A stretch of 9,308 bases of DNA from Aliterella sp. RAGGC_92 (GCA_030826005.1 JAPJOW010000175.1:1-9308), one strand, 5' to 3'. Positions 1-7,090 are shown, counted from the first letter of the stretch. The notes: a model not told the origin generated them from the sequence alone. Translations and numbers: made by a program.

Positions 1-1
1 T

Positions 2-877
2 ATGGCTAAATTAACTCTCCGCCGTGCCGAAAATATTAGCGGCGACTTTTATGTTGATAGCAGTTGCATAGATTGCGATACTTGCCGTTGGATGACTCCA
101 GAAGTGTTCAATCGCGCGGCGGGACAGTCGGTGGTGTACCATCAGCCAGAAAATGAAATTGAAAGGTTGCGAAGTTTGCAAGCGCTGTTAGCGTGTCCTA
201 CAAGCTCAATTGGGACGGTAGAAAAGCCCGTTGATATAAAAAATGCGATCGCCTCTTTCCCGCTTCCGGTAGCTGAAAATGTTTACCATTGCGGCTATCA
301 TGCCGAAAACTCTTATGGTGCGGCAAGTTATTTAATTGTGCGCTCAGAAGGTAATGTTTTAGTAGATTCACCTCGATTTGCACCGCCTTTAGTTAAGCGT
401 TTAGAAGAAATGGGGGGGATTCGGTATTTATATTTAACCCATAGAGATGATGTTGCCGATCATCAAAAGTTTCACGAACATTTTGGGTGCGATCGCATTT
501 TACATAGCGACGATATTACAACAGATACTCGCGATATCGAAATTCAACTTACTGGTTTAGAAGTTTTTAATTTAGACGACTTATTAATTATTCCTGTCCC
601 CGGACATAGTAAAGGTCACACAGTTTTACTTTACAAAAACTTTCTATTTACCGGAGATCATTTAGCTTGGTCAGACAGGTTAGAGCAGTTAGTGGGTTTC
701 CCCGATGTTTGCTGGTATTCATGGTCAAAGCAAGTAGAGTCAATGCGTCAATTACTCAATTACGCTTTTGAGTGGGTTTTGCCCGGTCATGGTAGGCGCT
801 ATCATGCGGATAAAGCAACAATGTATCAGCAAATGCAGCAATGTGTCGCCTGGATGGAAGCCATAAAGCGTAAATAA
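2..877 (+). CDS. Ferredoxin-domain / MBL-fold metallo-hydrolase
   Basis: A 291-residue soluble protein with two modules. Residues 1-75 are a single-cluster ferredoxin domain, with Cys22, Cys25 and Cys28 in a CxxCxxC motif and Cys65 followed by Pro66; this pattern ligates one Fe-S cluster. Residues 85-285 are a metallo-beta-lactamase fold. The metal-site motif is THRDDVADH (His147, Asp153, His154), followed by PGHSKGH (His202), GDH (Asp219) and PGHG (His263). The second His of the usual HxHxDH motif is replaced by an Asp-containing stretch two residues longer, so metal binding may differ from the classical di-zinc or di-iron site. The substrate is unknown; the fused ferredoxin suggests redox chemistry or redox control rather than simple hydrolysis. 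The start is the only one visible, because the window begins one base upstream, so an upstream start or operon partner cannot be excluded. The gene converges on the kinase gene ending at 1033. Confidence 0.85.
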   Translation: MAKLTLRRAENISGDFYVDSSCIDCDTCRWMTPEVFNRAAGQSVVYHQPENEIERLRSLQALLACPTSSIGTVEKPVDIKNAIASFPLPVAENVYHCGYHAENSYGAASYLIVRSEGNVLVDSPRFAPPLVKRLEEMGGIRYLYLTHRDDVADHQKFHEHFGCDRILHSDDITTDTRDIEIQLTGLEVFNLDDLLIIPVPGHSKGHTVLLYKNFLFTGDHLAWSDRLEQLVGFPDVCWYSWSKQVESMRQLLNYAFEWVLPGHGRRYHADKATMYQQMQQCVAWMEAIKRK

Positions 878-890
878 AATTTAATTACTT

Positions 891-1018
891 AAAACCCGCA
901 ATCCTTATAGCTAAAGCCTTGCCCGCCTAGGGTTAAAACCCGCAATCCTTGCTGCTAAAGCCTAGCCCGCCTAGGGTTAAAACCCAAGGCTAATAGCTAA
1001 AGTCGGCTTAAGCCGACT
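891..1018. repeat. Tandem 44-bp intergenic repeat (2 full units and 1 diverged unit)
   Basis: Two head-to-tail units of 44 bp occupy 891-934 and 935-978 and match at 40 of 44 positions. Each starts AAAACCCGCAATCCTT and ends GCCCGCCTAGGGTT. A third unit at 979-1018 shares only the AAAACCC start and the central GCTAAAG, then turns into an 18-bp palindrome. At each junction GGGTT-AA-AACCC forms a small inverted repeat. No unique spacers separate the units, so this is not a CRISPR array. It fills most of the gap between two convergent genes. It looks like a dispersed intergenic repeat of the kind common in cyanobacteria; that identity is inferred, not checked. Confidence 0.8.
1001..1018. terminator. 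18-bp perfect palindrome, possible bidirectional terminator
   Basis: AGTCGGCTTAAGCCGACT is its own reverse complement, so it can form a strong GC-containing hairpin in RNA from either strand. It lies 124 bases after the stop of the plus-strand ferredoxin/MBL gene and 15 bases beyond the stop of the minus-strand kinase gene. On the minus strand it is followed by TTAGCTATT, a poor U-tract; on the plus strand it is followed by A-rich sequence. The position suits transcript termination of both genes, but the lack of a clean U-run leaves this uncertain. Confidence 0.45.
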
Positions 1019-1032
1019 GAAGAAAAAAGTTT

Positions 1033-2427
1033 TTAGTCTTTTTCTGAGCGTGTTATGGGTAAATGTACTCGAAAACAAGTTTTGCCAGGTTGAGACTCAA
1101 AGTAAATATTGCCCCCGTGTCTACTTACAACTATACGGTAAGCAATTTCTAAGCCTAACCCCGTCCCTTCTCCCACGCCTTTAGTTGTAAAAAATGGTTC
1201 AAAAATCCGCGATTGGATAGCCGGGGGAATACCTGCACCATTATCTACAATTTCAGAAACCGCACAATTATTGTCTTTGATAGTCCTAATTTTTAGTTCG
1301 CCCTTTCCACTCATAGCATCGATCGCATTATCAATTAAATTCGTCCATACTTGATTGAGTTCGCTGCCGTAGGCATTAATTGGGGGTATAGTGCGATCGT
1401 ATTGCTTTGTTACCGATATTCCTTGTTTGAGTTTATGACCGAGTATCAGTAAGGTATTATCAAGTCCCTCATGAATATCTACTTCTTGTAGGGGTGCGGT
1501 ATCCATATAGGTATACCCCTTAACTGCTTTGACTAATTCCGAAATTCGCGCTGTACTTTGCTCGACTTCGTTAATTAATCCAAAAGTGGCTAAATTTGCC
1601 TCTAACCAAATTAAGGCATCGTTTAAAGATTGACTGCCTACATTACTCTTAATAGCAGCTAATTTTTGCGCCTCTATGCCCGCGTTGACAAGGGTAGGGG
1701 ATAGTTGCCAAGCTTTATTAATATCATGGTTTTCTAACCAATCGGTAACTTCGTCTTCTTTATCGCTTTGAGTTAAAGCATCATACTGATGGGAAGAATT
1801 ATTAAAGTAAGAAATTGCTTCGCTCAAGTCGTCGGCTAGAAACTTTAATTGCTCTTTAGTTAAACAATGCTGTAGCTGCACTGTTAAAGCTTGCAAGCTG
1901 GTGAAGCGCTCTTTTAAAGTATTTGCTGCCCTTTTTCCGGCGGCGGCGGGATTATTCAATTCGTGGGCTAAACCTGCGGACATTTTACCCAAAGCAGCTA
2001 GTTTCTCTTGTTGTCTTAGCTGTCCTTCTACGTCTATTGTTCTGCCCACCATTGCTGCTAAAATTGTATCGCCCACTGAAGCGCATTCAATTAAAAGTCG
2101 TTTAAAAGCTGCTATTTCAATGCGAAGGACGCGACTGGGCATAGTAGCATGAGCGCTGGCAATAGATGGGGCGTGATTTAACATGGAGACTTCCCCCATA
2201 AATTCGCCGCGATGGTGGATAGCAAGCAATCTTTTTTCTTTACCTACTACTTTAGTTATTTCAATTTCGCCATCTAAAACAACGTGAAAGCCGTAGTTTT
2301 CCTCTCCTTCGGCAAATAAAAGCTCTCCAGTTGCTAACTGAATTTCTGTGCCATGCTCTTGCATTTGTTGCAAAGCTTCATCGGGTAGTTTAGGAAATAA
2401 TGTGGTTTGGTTGGGATCGTGCAGCAT
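1033..2427 (-). CDS. Cyclic-nucleotide-binding-fold sensor histidine kinase
   Basis: A 464-residue soluble kinase with no signal peptide or membrane segment. Residues 10-130 form a CRP-like cNMP-binding fold (FAEGEENYGFHVVLDGEIEI, then GEFMGEVSML). The phosphate-binding cassette reads SIASA where cAMP binders have a conserved Arg (PRxAT), so ordinary cAMP binding is doubtful. The H-box is AGLAHELNNP with phospho-acceptor His155. The ATPase domain has Asn363 and Asn367 (N-box), DNGAGI at 395-400 (G1), FEPFFTTK at 409-416 (F-box) and GTGLGL at 421-426 (G2). His155 and the N-box Asn are 208 residues apart, against 113 in the neighbouring hybrid kinase; a mostly helical insert at about 180-285 splits the dimerisation domain. 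A GAGG Shine-Dalgarno seven bases upstream supports the start. It follows the response regulator/flavoprotein gene on the same strand, 336 bp away, and is its likely phospho-donor by analogy with similar gene pairs. Confidence 0.9.
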   Translation of the reverse strand: MLHDPNQTTLFPKLPDEALQQMQEHGTEIQLATGELLFAEGEENYGFHVVLDGEIEITKVVGKEKRLLAIHHRGEFMGEVSMLNHAPSIASAHATMPSRVLRIEIAAFKRLLIECASVGDTILAAMVGRTIDVEGQLRQQEKLAALGKMSAGLAHELNNPAAAGKRAANTLKERFTSLQALTVQLQHCLTKEQLKFLADDLSEAISYFNNSSHQYDALTQSDKEDEVTDWLENHDINKAWQLSPTLVNAGIEAQKLAAIKSNVGSQSLNDALIWLEANLATFGLINEVEQSTARISELVKAVKGYTYMDTAPLQEVDIHEGLDNTLLILGHKLKQGISVTKQYDRTIPPINAYGSELNQVWTNLIDNAIDAMSGKGELKIRTIKDNNCAVSEIVDNGAGIPPAIQSRIFEPFFTTKGVGEGTGLGLEIAYRIVVSRHGGNIYFESQPGKTCFRVHLPITRSEKD

Positions 2428-2434
2428 GACCTAG

Positions 2435-2438
2435 CCTC
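2435..2438 (-). promoter_or_regulatory. Ribosome binding site of the cNMP-fold kinase
   Basis: On the minus strand GAGG is followed by seven bases (CTAGGTC) and then ATG. The good spacing fixes the start at 2427. Confidence 0.6.
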
Positions 2439-2677
2439 AATTTAACCTTAATTTTTAACTGTAACCGAGGTTTTGCCAGCACTAAGTATTAGACATAAAA
2501 AATTTCCAATTTTTAGGGCGATCGCACTTTTATAATTAATCCAAATTTTTCCTAAGTATGGCAAGTAAAAATAGCTAGTTTTGGGTTAAATTATTAAATT
2601 TTCTGAAACGACCCATAATTATGAGTTTTAGAGTGCGATTTCTTAAGCACTAACACTATTTCAATAAAGATTAGTCT

Positions 2678-2697
2678 CATTACTAAATTCAGTAATG
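2678..2697. repeat. Short inverted repeat, possible operator
   Basis: CATTACT and AGTAATG form a 7-bp perfect inverted repeat around a 6-base centre (AAATTC). The dyad size suits a dimeric regulator site, but it lies some 250 bp upstream of the downstream kinase start and only 67 bp past the upstream stop. The function is unknown. Confidence 0.3.
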
Positions 2698-2716
2698 CCG
2701 CAAAAAAATAAGTTAG

Positions 2717-2757
2717 CAAGTTTTATTAAGGTCAAAGTTTAACCATAATAAAACTTG
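2717..2757 (-). terminator. Probable terminator of the response-regulator flavoprotein gene
   Basis: CAAGTTTTATTA at 2717-2728 and TAATAAAACTTG at 2746-2757 are perfect 12-bp inverted complements with a 17-base loop, starting six bases beyond the stop codon at 2764. In the minus-strand transcript the stem is followed within about eight bases by a run of seven U residues. The stem is A/U-rich and the loop is long, so termination may be partial. Confidence 0.5.
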
Positions 2758-2763
2758 AAACTA

Positions 2764-4428
2764 TTACAAAACTTTGCTGAGGTATTGATGTACAAATTGA
2801 ACGCAAATCGAACCTTCGCCCACACCGGAAGCTACGCGCTTAATAGAGTTATGGCGGACATCTCCCACCGCAAACACGCCGGGGATATTAGTTTCTAATA
2901 AAAATGGGTCGCGTTCTAACGTCCACCCTTTGGGGCGAGTGCCGTTATGTTTTAAATCTTGTCCTGTTAAGATAAAACCGCGATTGTCTCTTTCTATTAC
3001 TCCATCTAACCAATCAGTACGCGGGACTGCACCAATAAAGATAAATAGCGAAGTAGCTGGTACAACTTGGGTTTCGCCAGTTTGAGAATTAGCAATTGAA
3101 ATCGCTTCTAAGCTAGTTTCTCCTTTTGCCTCAGTAACGCTAGAATGCACTATTACTTTAATATTTGGTGTTTCGTTAATTTGATCGATTAGGTACTGCG
3201 ACATACTTTTAGTTAAAGATTCGCCTCTAACTAAGATCGTTACTTGGCTGGCATACTTAGAAAAATACATCGCTGCTTGTCCGGCAGAATTTGCCCCGCC
3301 AATAATATAAACTTCTTCTCCTTGACAAGAAATGGCTTCAGTTTGGGCTGCGCCGTAGTACACTCCCGCACCTGTTAACTTCTCTAACCCCGGCACATCT
3401 AAGCGTCGCCACGATACACCAAGGGCTAAGATCAATGCGTGGCAGCTAATTTCACTTCCATCGGCGAGTTGAACAAAGCGATAAGGGTCTTCTACGCGGA
3501 TTCCTTTTACTTCTTGGGGAGTAAGAATTTCTACCCCAAAACGCCTTGCTTGAGTTACCGCCCGCCGCGCTAAGTCTGCGCCGCTTAAACCGACTGGAAA
3601 GCCCAAGTAGTTCTCAATCCGCGAACTTGTCCCGGCTTGTCCCCCAGGGGCTTCGCGTTCGATCATCACCGTATCTAGCCCCTCGGATGCCCCATAGACC
3701 GCCGCCGCTAGACCCGCAGGGCCGCCACCGACAATAATTAGATCGTAAAAAGGGTTTCCGGCTTGAGTTTGCAAGCCAATTTTTTCGGCTACTTGAATGT
3801 TTGTCGGTTGTAATAGGCTAGATCCATCAGTAAATAGTACCAAAGGTAACTGGAGGCGATCGCAATCAGCGTAACTAACTAACTGTTGGGCTTCTTCTGA
3901 TGACTCTACATCTAGCCACTGATAGGGTACTTGATTGCGGGCTAAAAAGTCTTTGACCTCGTGAGAACGAGGCGACCAGCGATTGCCAATCACGCGGATA
4001 CCTTCAAAGGGTGGATGAAAAGTTGCCAACCAATCGTCTAGCAAATCCTCTAATACGGGAAATAACTTTTCTTCGGGCGGGTCCCAAGGTTTCATCAAGT
4101 AGTAATCAATTTGCGTGCTATTTATAGCTTGGATCGCCGCATCGGTATCAGCGTAAGCTGTTAGGAGGGCGCGTTTTGTATTGGGGTACAGTTCTAGAGC
4201 TTGTTCGAGAAATTCTACCCCCGACATTTGCGGCATTCTTTGATCGACTAAAAACAAGGCTACAGATTGGTTGCGGAGTTTGACTTGTTGTAGTGTTTCG
4301 AGGGCGGCTGCCCCGGAATCGGCACGCAGGACGCGAAATTTGTCTCCATACTCTTTTTGCAAATCGCGGGAAATCGCTCTTAAAACTTCTGGATCGTCGT
4401 CAACGGTCATGATTACGGGTTTAGCCAT
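2764..4428 (-). CDS. Response regulator fused to thioredoxin-reductase-like flavoprotein
   Basis: A 554-residue cytoplasmic protein with three parts. Residues 1-135 are a receiver domain: acidic pocket Asp10-Asp12, phospho-acceptor Asp62 (LVDQRMPQMSG), Thr90 and Lys113 (LMKPW). Residues 141-222 look like a glutaredoxin fold (RVIGNRWSPRSHEVKDFL, then QLPLVLFTDG with the cis-Pro position), but the usual CxxC/S site reads SPRS. Residues 227-554 are a thioredoxin-reductase-like flavoprotein: FAD motif GGGPAGLA at 233-240, GGQ...IENYLGFP, NADPH motif GGANSAGQAA at 377-386 and C-terminal FAVGDVR. The redox-active CATC of classical thioredoxin reductase aligns to GAAQ (359-362), so there is no catalytic disulfide anywhere; the only cysteines are 189, 329, 368 and 542. 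It is probably an NAD(P)H-dependent flavoprotein whose activity is gated by phosphorylation; substrate unknown. Databases name such proteins fused response regulator/thioredoxin-disulfide reductase, a name this sequence does not justify. No clear Shine-Dalgarno is seen. Confidence 0.92.
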   Translation of the reverse strand: MAKPVIMTVDDDPEVLRAISRDLQKEYGDKFRVLRADSGAAALETLQQVKLRNQSVALFLVDQRMPQMSGVEFLEQALELYPNTKRALLTAYADTDAAIQAINSTQIDYYLMKPWDPPEEKLFPVLEDLLDDWLATFHPPFEGIRVIGNRWSPRSHEVKDFLARNQVPYQWLDVESSEEAQQLVSYADCDRLQLPLVLFTDGSSLLQPTNIQVAEKIGLQTQAGNPFYDLIIVGGGPAGLAAAVYGASEGLDTVMIEREAPGGQAGTSSRIENYLGFPVGLSGADLARRAVTQARRFGVEILTPQEVKGIRVEDPYRFVQLADGSEISCHALILALGVSWRRLDVPGLEKLTGAGVYYGAAQTEAISCQGEEVYIIGGANSAGQAAMYFSKYASQVTILVRGESLTKSMSQYLIDQINETPNIKVIVHSSVTEAKGETSLEAISIANSQTGETQVVPATSLFIFIGAVPRTDWLDGVIERDNRGFILTGQDLKHNGTRPKGWTLERDPFLLETNIPGVFAVGDVRHNSIKRVASGVGEGSICVQFVHQYLSKVL

Positions 4429-4548
4429 AGCACAATATTAACCTTTTGTCAATTTGCTTGATTTGGTTTTAAGTAGTCGTGGCAATTTTACTGTAAATGT
4501 ATCGCTTTTTTTTAGCTTGAGACTGTGGATTTTCGGCGCGCGATCGCC
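4429..4548. other. 120-bp gap between hybrid kinase and response-regulator flavoprotein
   Basis: Both flanking genes are on the minus strand, with transcription running from the kinase into this gap. It contains a HIP1 octamer at 4540-4547. No strong hairpin with a U-tract is seen and no convincing promoter pair; TTGACA and TAATAT occur near 4445-4460 on the minus strand but only six bases apart. Read-through from the kinase gene is possible. Confidence 0.4.
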
Positions 4549-6837
4549 CTAGGAATTTAATGATTTTAGCGATCGCTCGATCGGGCGTTCTACGAGACTT
4601 GCAATTGCTGCAACTAATTGGGTAGGTTCAACGGGTTTAGTTAGGTGCATTTGAAAACCTGCGGAAAGGGCGCTATGGCGGTCTATTTCTCTAGCGTAAG
4701 CTGTAAGTGCGATCGCGGGAATTTGCAAGGGTAAGTTTCTTACTTGTTGAATTAAGCTATAGCCGTCTATCATAGGCATCCCAATATCGCTAATTAAAAT
4801 ATCTAGCTGTTGAGATTGCAACACCTCTAAGGCAGCAGTGGCGGAACTGACGGCGAAAACTTTTGCCCCAAATATTTCTAAAACTGCAACTGCGTAATCG
4901 CGGATATCAGTTTCATCATCGCAAACAAGTATTTTTAAGCCTTCTAAGGTAAGGGGTACTTCAGGGTTATCTGTATCAGGTTGGTTGTTTTTTAACGTTT
5001 CTAGGGGTAACTGAACCGTAAATGTTGCGCCTTTATGAAGCCCTAGACTTGCAGCGCTAATGTTACCGCCGTGCATTTCTACAAGTTGACGCACGATCGC
5101 AAGTCCCAATCCTAACCCGCCATGCGACCTGGTACTGGTACTATCGGCTTGTAAAAAGCGATCGAATACATGAGGCAAAAATTCGGCATCAATACCCATA
5201 CCTGTATCGCGAATAGAAAGTTGGGCGTAGCCAAGCGGTAAAGTAGATTCTGTGACGGTTTTGAGGTCAATTTCTACTTGTCCTCCTGCCGGAGTAAACT
5301 TAATTGCATTAGATAATAGATTCCAAACTACTTGTTGTAATCGTTCGGGATCGCCTGTAATTGAGCCAATAGCTGAAGCTTGTTGAAATATTAGTTGAAT
5401 ATTTTTCGCACGGGCGGCTAAATTTACCGTATCGATCGCCGCCGTAATTACTTTGACTAAATCGATAGAGCGGGGTTTTAGTTGAATTTTGCCGTGAATA
5501 ATTCGCGATATATCTAGTAAGTCTTCGATTAGCTGCGTTTGAGCAGTGGCGTTGCGCTCGATGGTTTCTAGCGCTCGATTGGTAGTTGCAATATCGAAAG
5601 TACGCGATCGCAGTAATTTTGCCCAGCCCAAAATAGCATTTAAGGGCGATCTTAGTTCGTGGGAAACGATCGCCAAAAATTCATCCTTAGAACGATTTGC
5701 CTTTTCTGCTAATGCTCTAGCGGCTTGTTCTCGTTCTAGTAGTTTGCGGCGTTCAAGGTCTAAACGTTTACGCAAGCTAATGTCGCGGATTACCGATTGA
5801 GCGGCGACTTTGCCTTGATAATTGAAGGGAGATGAGACTATCTCTACTTCTATTTCTGTGCCATCTAGTTGAATAAACTTAGCCTCTCTAAGGGGTACAG
5901 CGTTACCTAAGTTTATTTGCTGCATTCGCGCCTCTACGGCTTGGCGATCGCATGGATGGACAAATTCTATTAATAATTTATCTACTAACTGTTCGAGGCT
6001 TGTCGCGCCCAATAGTTTAGCGCCTGCACTATTAATAAATAGAATCTTTCCTTGGCATTGAATCAATATTGTATCGGGCGATAATTCTACTAGCCTTCTA
6101 TATCTATCTTCACTCTCTTGCAAGGCTGCATGATTGCGTTGGCGTTCGGCTTGTTGGGCTTTTTCAATGGCTTTACTTAATCGCTCTTGTCTAACTTTGG
6201 TTCTATAGTTATGGAAAAACTCGGCTATTGCTGGTTCTTGTGCCACTAACTGAGCTAAATTGTCTTGGACTCGTTTATCGGACTCATGACTTACTTCGGG
6301 GTTGGCTTCCATCCAGACATGACAAGTTTTCACGTAAGCCGCATAGGCGGCTAAATGCTGGTAATTTTCCCAACCCATAACGCGTCGCAATTGAGTACGA
6401 TAGCGATCGGCATCTTCTCTTTCTAAAAAAATAAATATTGAGCAGATAAGTAAGCTTTCTTCTAAAGCAGAATGGGGTGCTGGTAATTTGTCAAGTAAAC
6501 CAGGTTGCGCCGCAAGTATATTTAAGTGTCGCTCGATCTCCTCTTGAGTTGGCGGTGGCGATTCTAACAAAGTTAAAACTTGACGAGCGCTAAGTCCAAG
6601 CGGGCGTAAAGTACAGCTATGAGAAACCATGCAGTAGGGAACAGAGCAAAATCTTGATAGGTAAGCTGCGAGCTTTTCTTTAAATACCGCCGATAAAGGA
6701 TTGCTCAAGTAAGCGATTAGTGTTTGCTGCCAAAGGTTTTCTAGTACCTGGGGGTTTTGCAGTGCTGGACTAAAAAATGGCGGGAAAAAGCCAAACTTTT
6801 GTTCTATTTCTGCCTTAATTTCCTCGCTAGTTCGCAT
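4549..6837 (-). CDS. Hybrid histidine kinase with AhpD-like N-terminal domain
   Basis: A 762-residue soluble hybrid kinase. Residues 1-180 resemble the AhpD/carboxymuconolactone-decarboxylase helical fold: an opening EIEQKFGFFPPFFSPAL, then KEKLAAYLSRFCSVPYCMVS. Glu54, Cys69 and His73 keep the spacing of the AhpD catalytic residues Glu118, Cys133 and His137, but the partner cysteine position is Val66, with Cys64 two residues earlier; Cys75 follows. Residues 210-245 are a charged helical linker, 241-355 a PAS/PAC domain with no obvious cofactor residue. HisKA carries His393 in SHELRSPLN; the ATPase has Asn506 and Asn510, DTGMGI at 544-549, FDRF at 558-561 and GLGLGL at 574-579. Residues 634-750 are a receiver with Asp640/Asp641, phospho-acceptor Asp684, Thr712 and Lys734. 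An AGGA four bases upstream supports the start. It precedes the response-regulator flavoprotein gene by 120 bp. The AhpD-like assignment rests on motif spacing only and is less certain than the kinase assignment. Confidence 0.9.
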   Translation of the reverse strand: MRTSEEIKAEIEQKFGFFPPFFSPALQNPQVLENLWQQTLIAYLSNPLSAVFKEKLAAYLSRFCSVPYCMVSHSCTLRPLGLSARQVLTLLESPPPTQEEIERHLNILAAQPGLLDKLPAPHSALEESLLICSIFIFLEREDADRYRTQLRRVMGWENYQHLAAYAAYVKTCHVWMEANPEVSHESDKRVQDNLAQLVAQEPAIAEFFHNYRTKVRQERLSKAIEKAQQAERQRNHAALQESEDRYRRLVELSPDTILIQCQGKILFINSAGAKLLGATSLEQLVDKLLIEFVHPCDRQAVEARMQQINLGNAVPLREAKFIQLDGTEIEVEIVSSPFNYQGKVAAQSVIRDISLRKRLDLERRKLLEREQAARALAEKANRSKDEFLAIVSHELRSPLNAILGWAKLLRSRTFDIATTNRALETIERNATAQTQLIEDLLDISRIIHGKIQLKPRSIDLVKVITAAIDTVNLAARAKNIQLIFQQASAIGSITGDPERLQQVVWNLLSNAIKFTPAGGQVEIDLKTVTESTLPLGYAQLSIRDTGMGIDAEFLPHVFDRFLQADSTSTRSHGGLGLGLAIVRQLVEMHGGNISAASLGLHKGATFTVQLPLETLKNNQPDTDNPEVPLTLEGLKILVCDDETDIRDYAVAVLEIFGAKVFAVSSATAALEVLQSQQLDILISDIGMPMIDGYSLIQQVRNLPLQIPAIALTAYAREIDRHSALSAGFQMHLTKPVEPTQLVAAIASLVERPIERSLKSLNS

Positions 6838-6841
6838 GAGT

Positions 6842-6845
6842 TCCT
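6842..6845 (-). promoter_or_regulatory. Ribosome binding site of the hybrid kinase
   Basis: AGGA on the minus strand is followed by four bases (ACTC) and ATG. It supports a start at 6837 and so places the AhpD-like domain in the protein. Confidence 0.5.
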
Positions 6846-7090
6846 ATTTTTGCCTGTTATGGCTAGTTAGCTTTACTTGGTATATTTTTAATCTTATAGT
6901 TATTACCTAGATTTTCTGTGTATGAAAAATAGGAGCGAAGTTTCTTAGAGAATATTTTAAGAGGTATGGTTGGGAATAAGGCAAAGTCTCGCCGATCTCC
7001 CTAGCCCCCTTAAAAAGGGGAAAATATCTTAATAGGGGAATGAACAGAAGATTGCTGAAGTCTTTCTTTTGGCAGCCAATGACTTATTTT

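Larger units (their letters stand above)
2428..2763. other. 336-bp AT-rich intergenic region
   Basis: The gap between two minus-strand genes holds no ORF or RNA gene that I recognise. It contains a HIP1 octamer at 2518-2525, a 7-bp inverted repeat at 2678-2697, a 12-bp inverted repeat at 2717-2757 and a small palindrome CATAATTATG near 2615. No convincing -35/-10 pair could be picked on the minus strand; several TA-rich -10-like hexamers exist but the AT content makes them uninformative. The length and the possible terminator suggest that the kinase gene downstream has its own promoter here. Confidence 0.5.

Noticed and set aside
891..1018. Possible CRISPR array
   Set aside because: The 44-bp units are directly adjacent with no spacers, and no cas gene is nearby.
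1901..2152. Plus-strand open frames of 60-83 codons inside the cNMP-fold kinase gene
   Set aside because: They are antisense to the H-box region of a well-supported kinase; their composition is that expected of a reverse reading.
4440..4465. TTGACA and TAATAT upstream of the response-regulator flavoprotein as a promoter
   Set aside because: The hexamers are only six bases apart on the minus strand, far from the 16-18 needed.
5546..5800. 84-codon plus-strand open frame inside the hybrid kinase gene
   Set aside because: It is antisense to the HisKA region and has a Ser/Arg-rich shadow composition with no domain.
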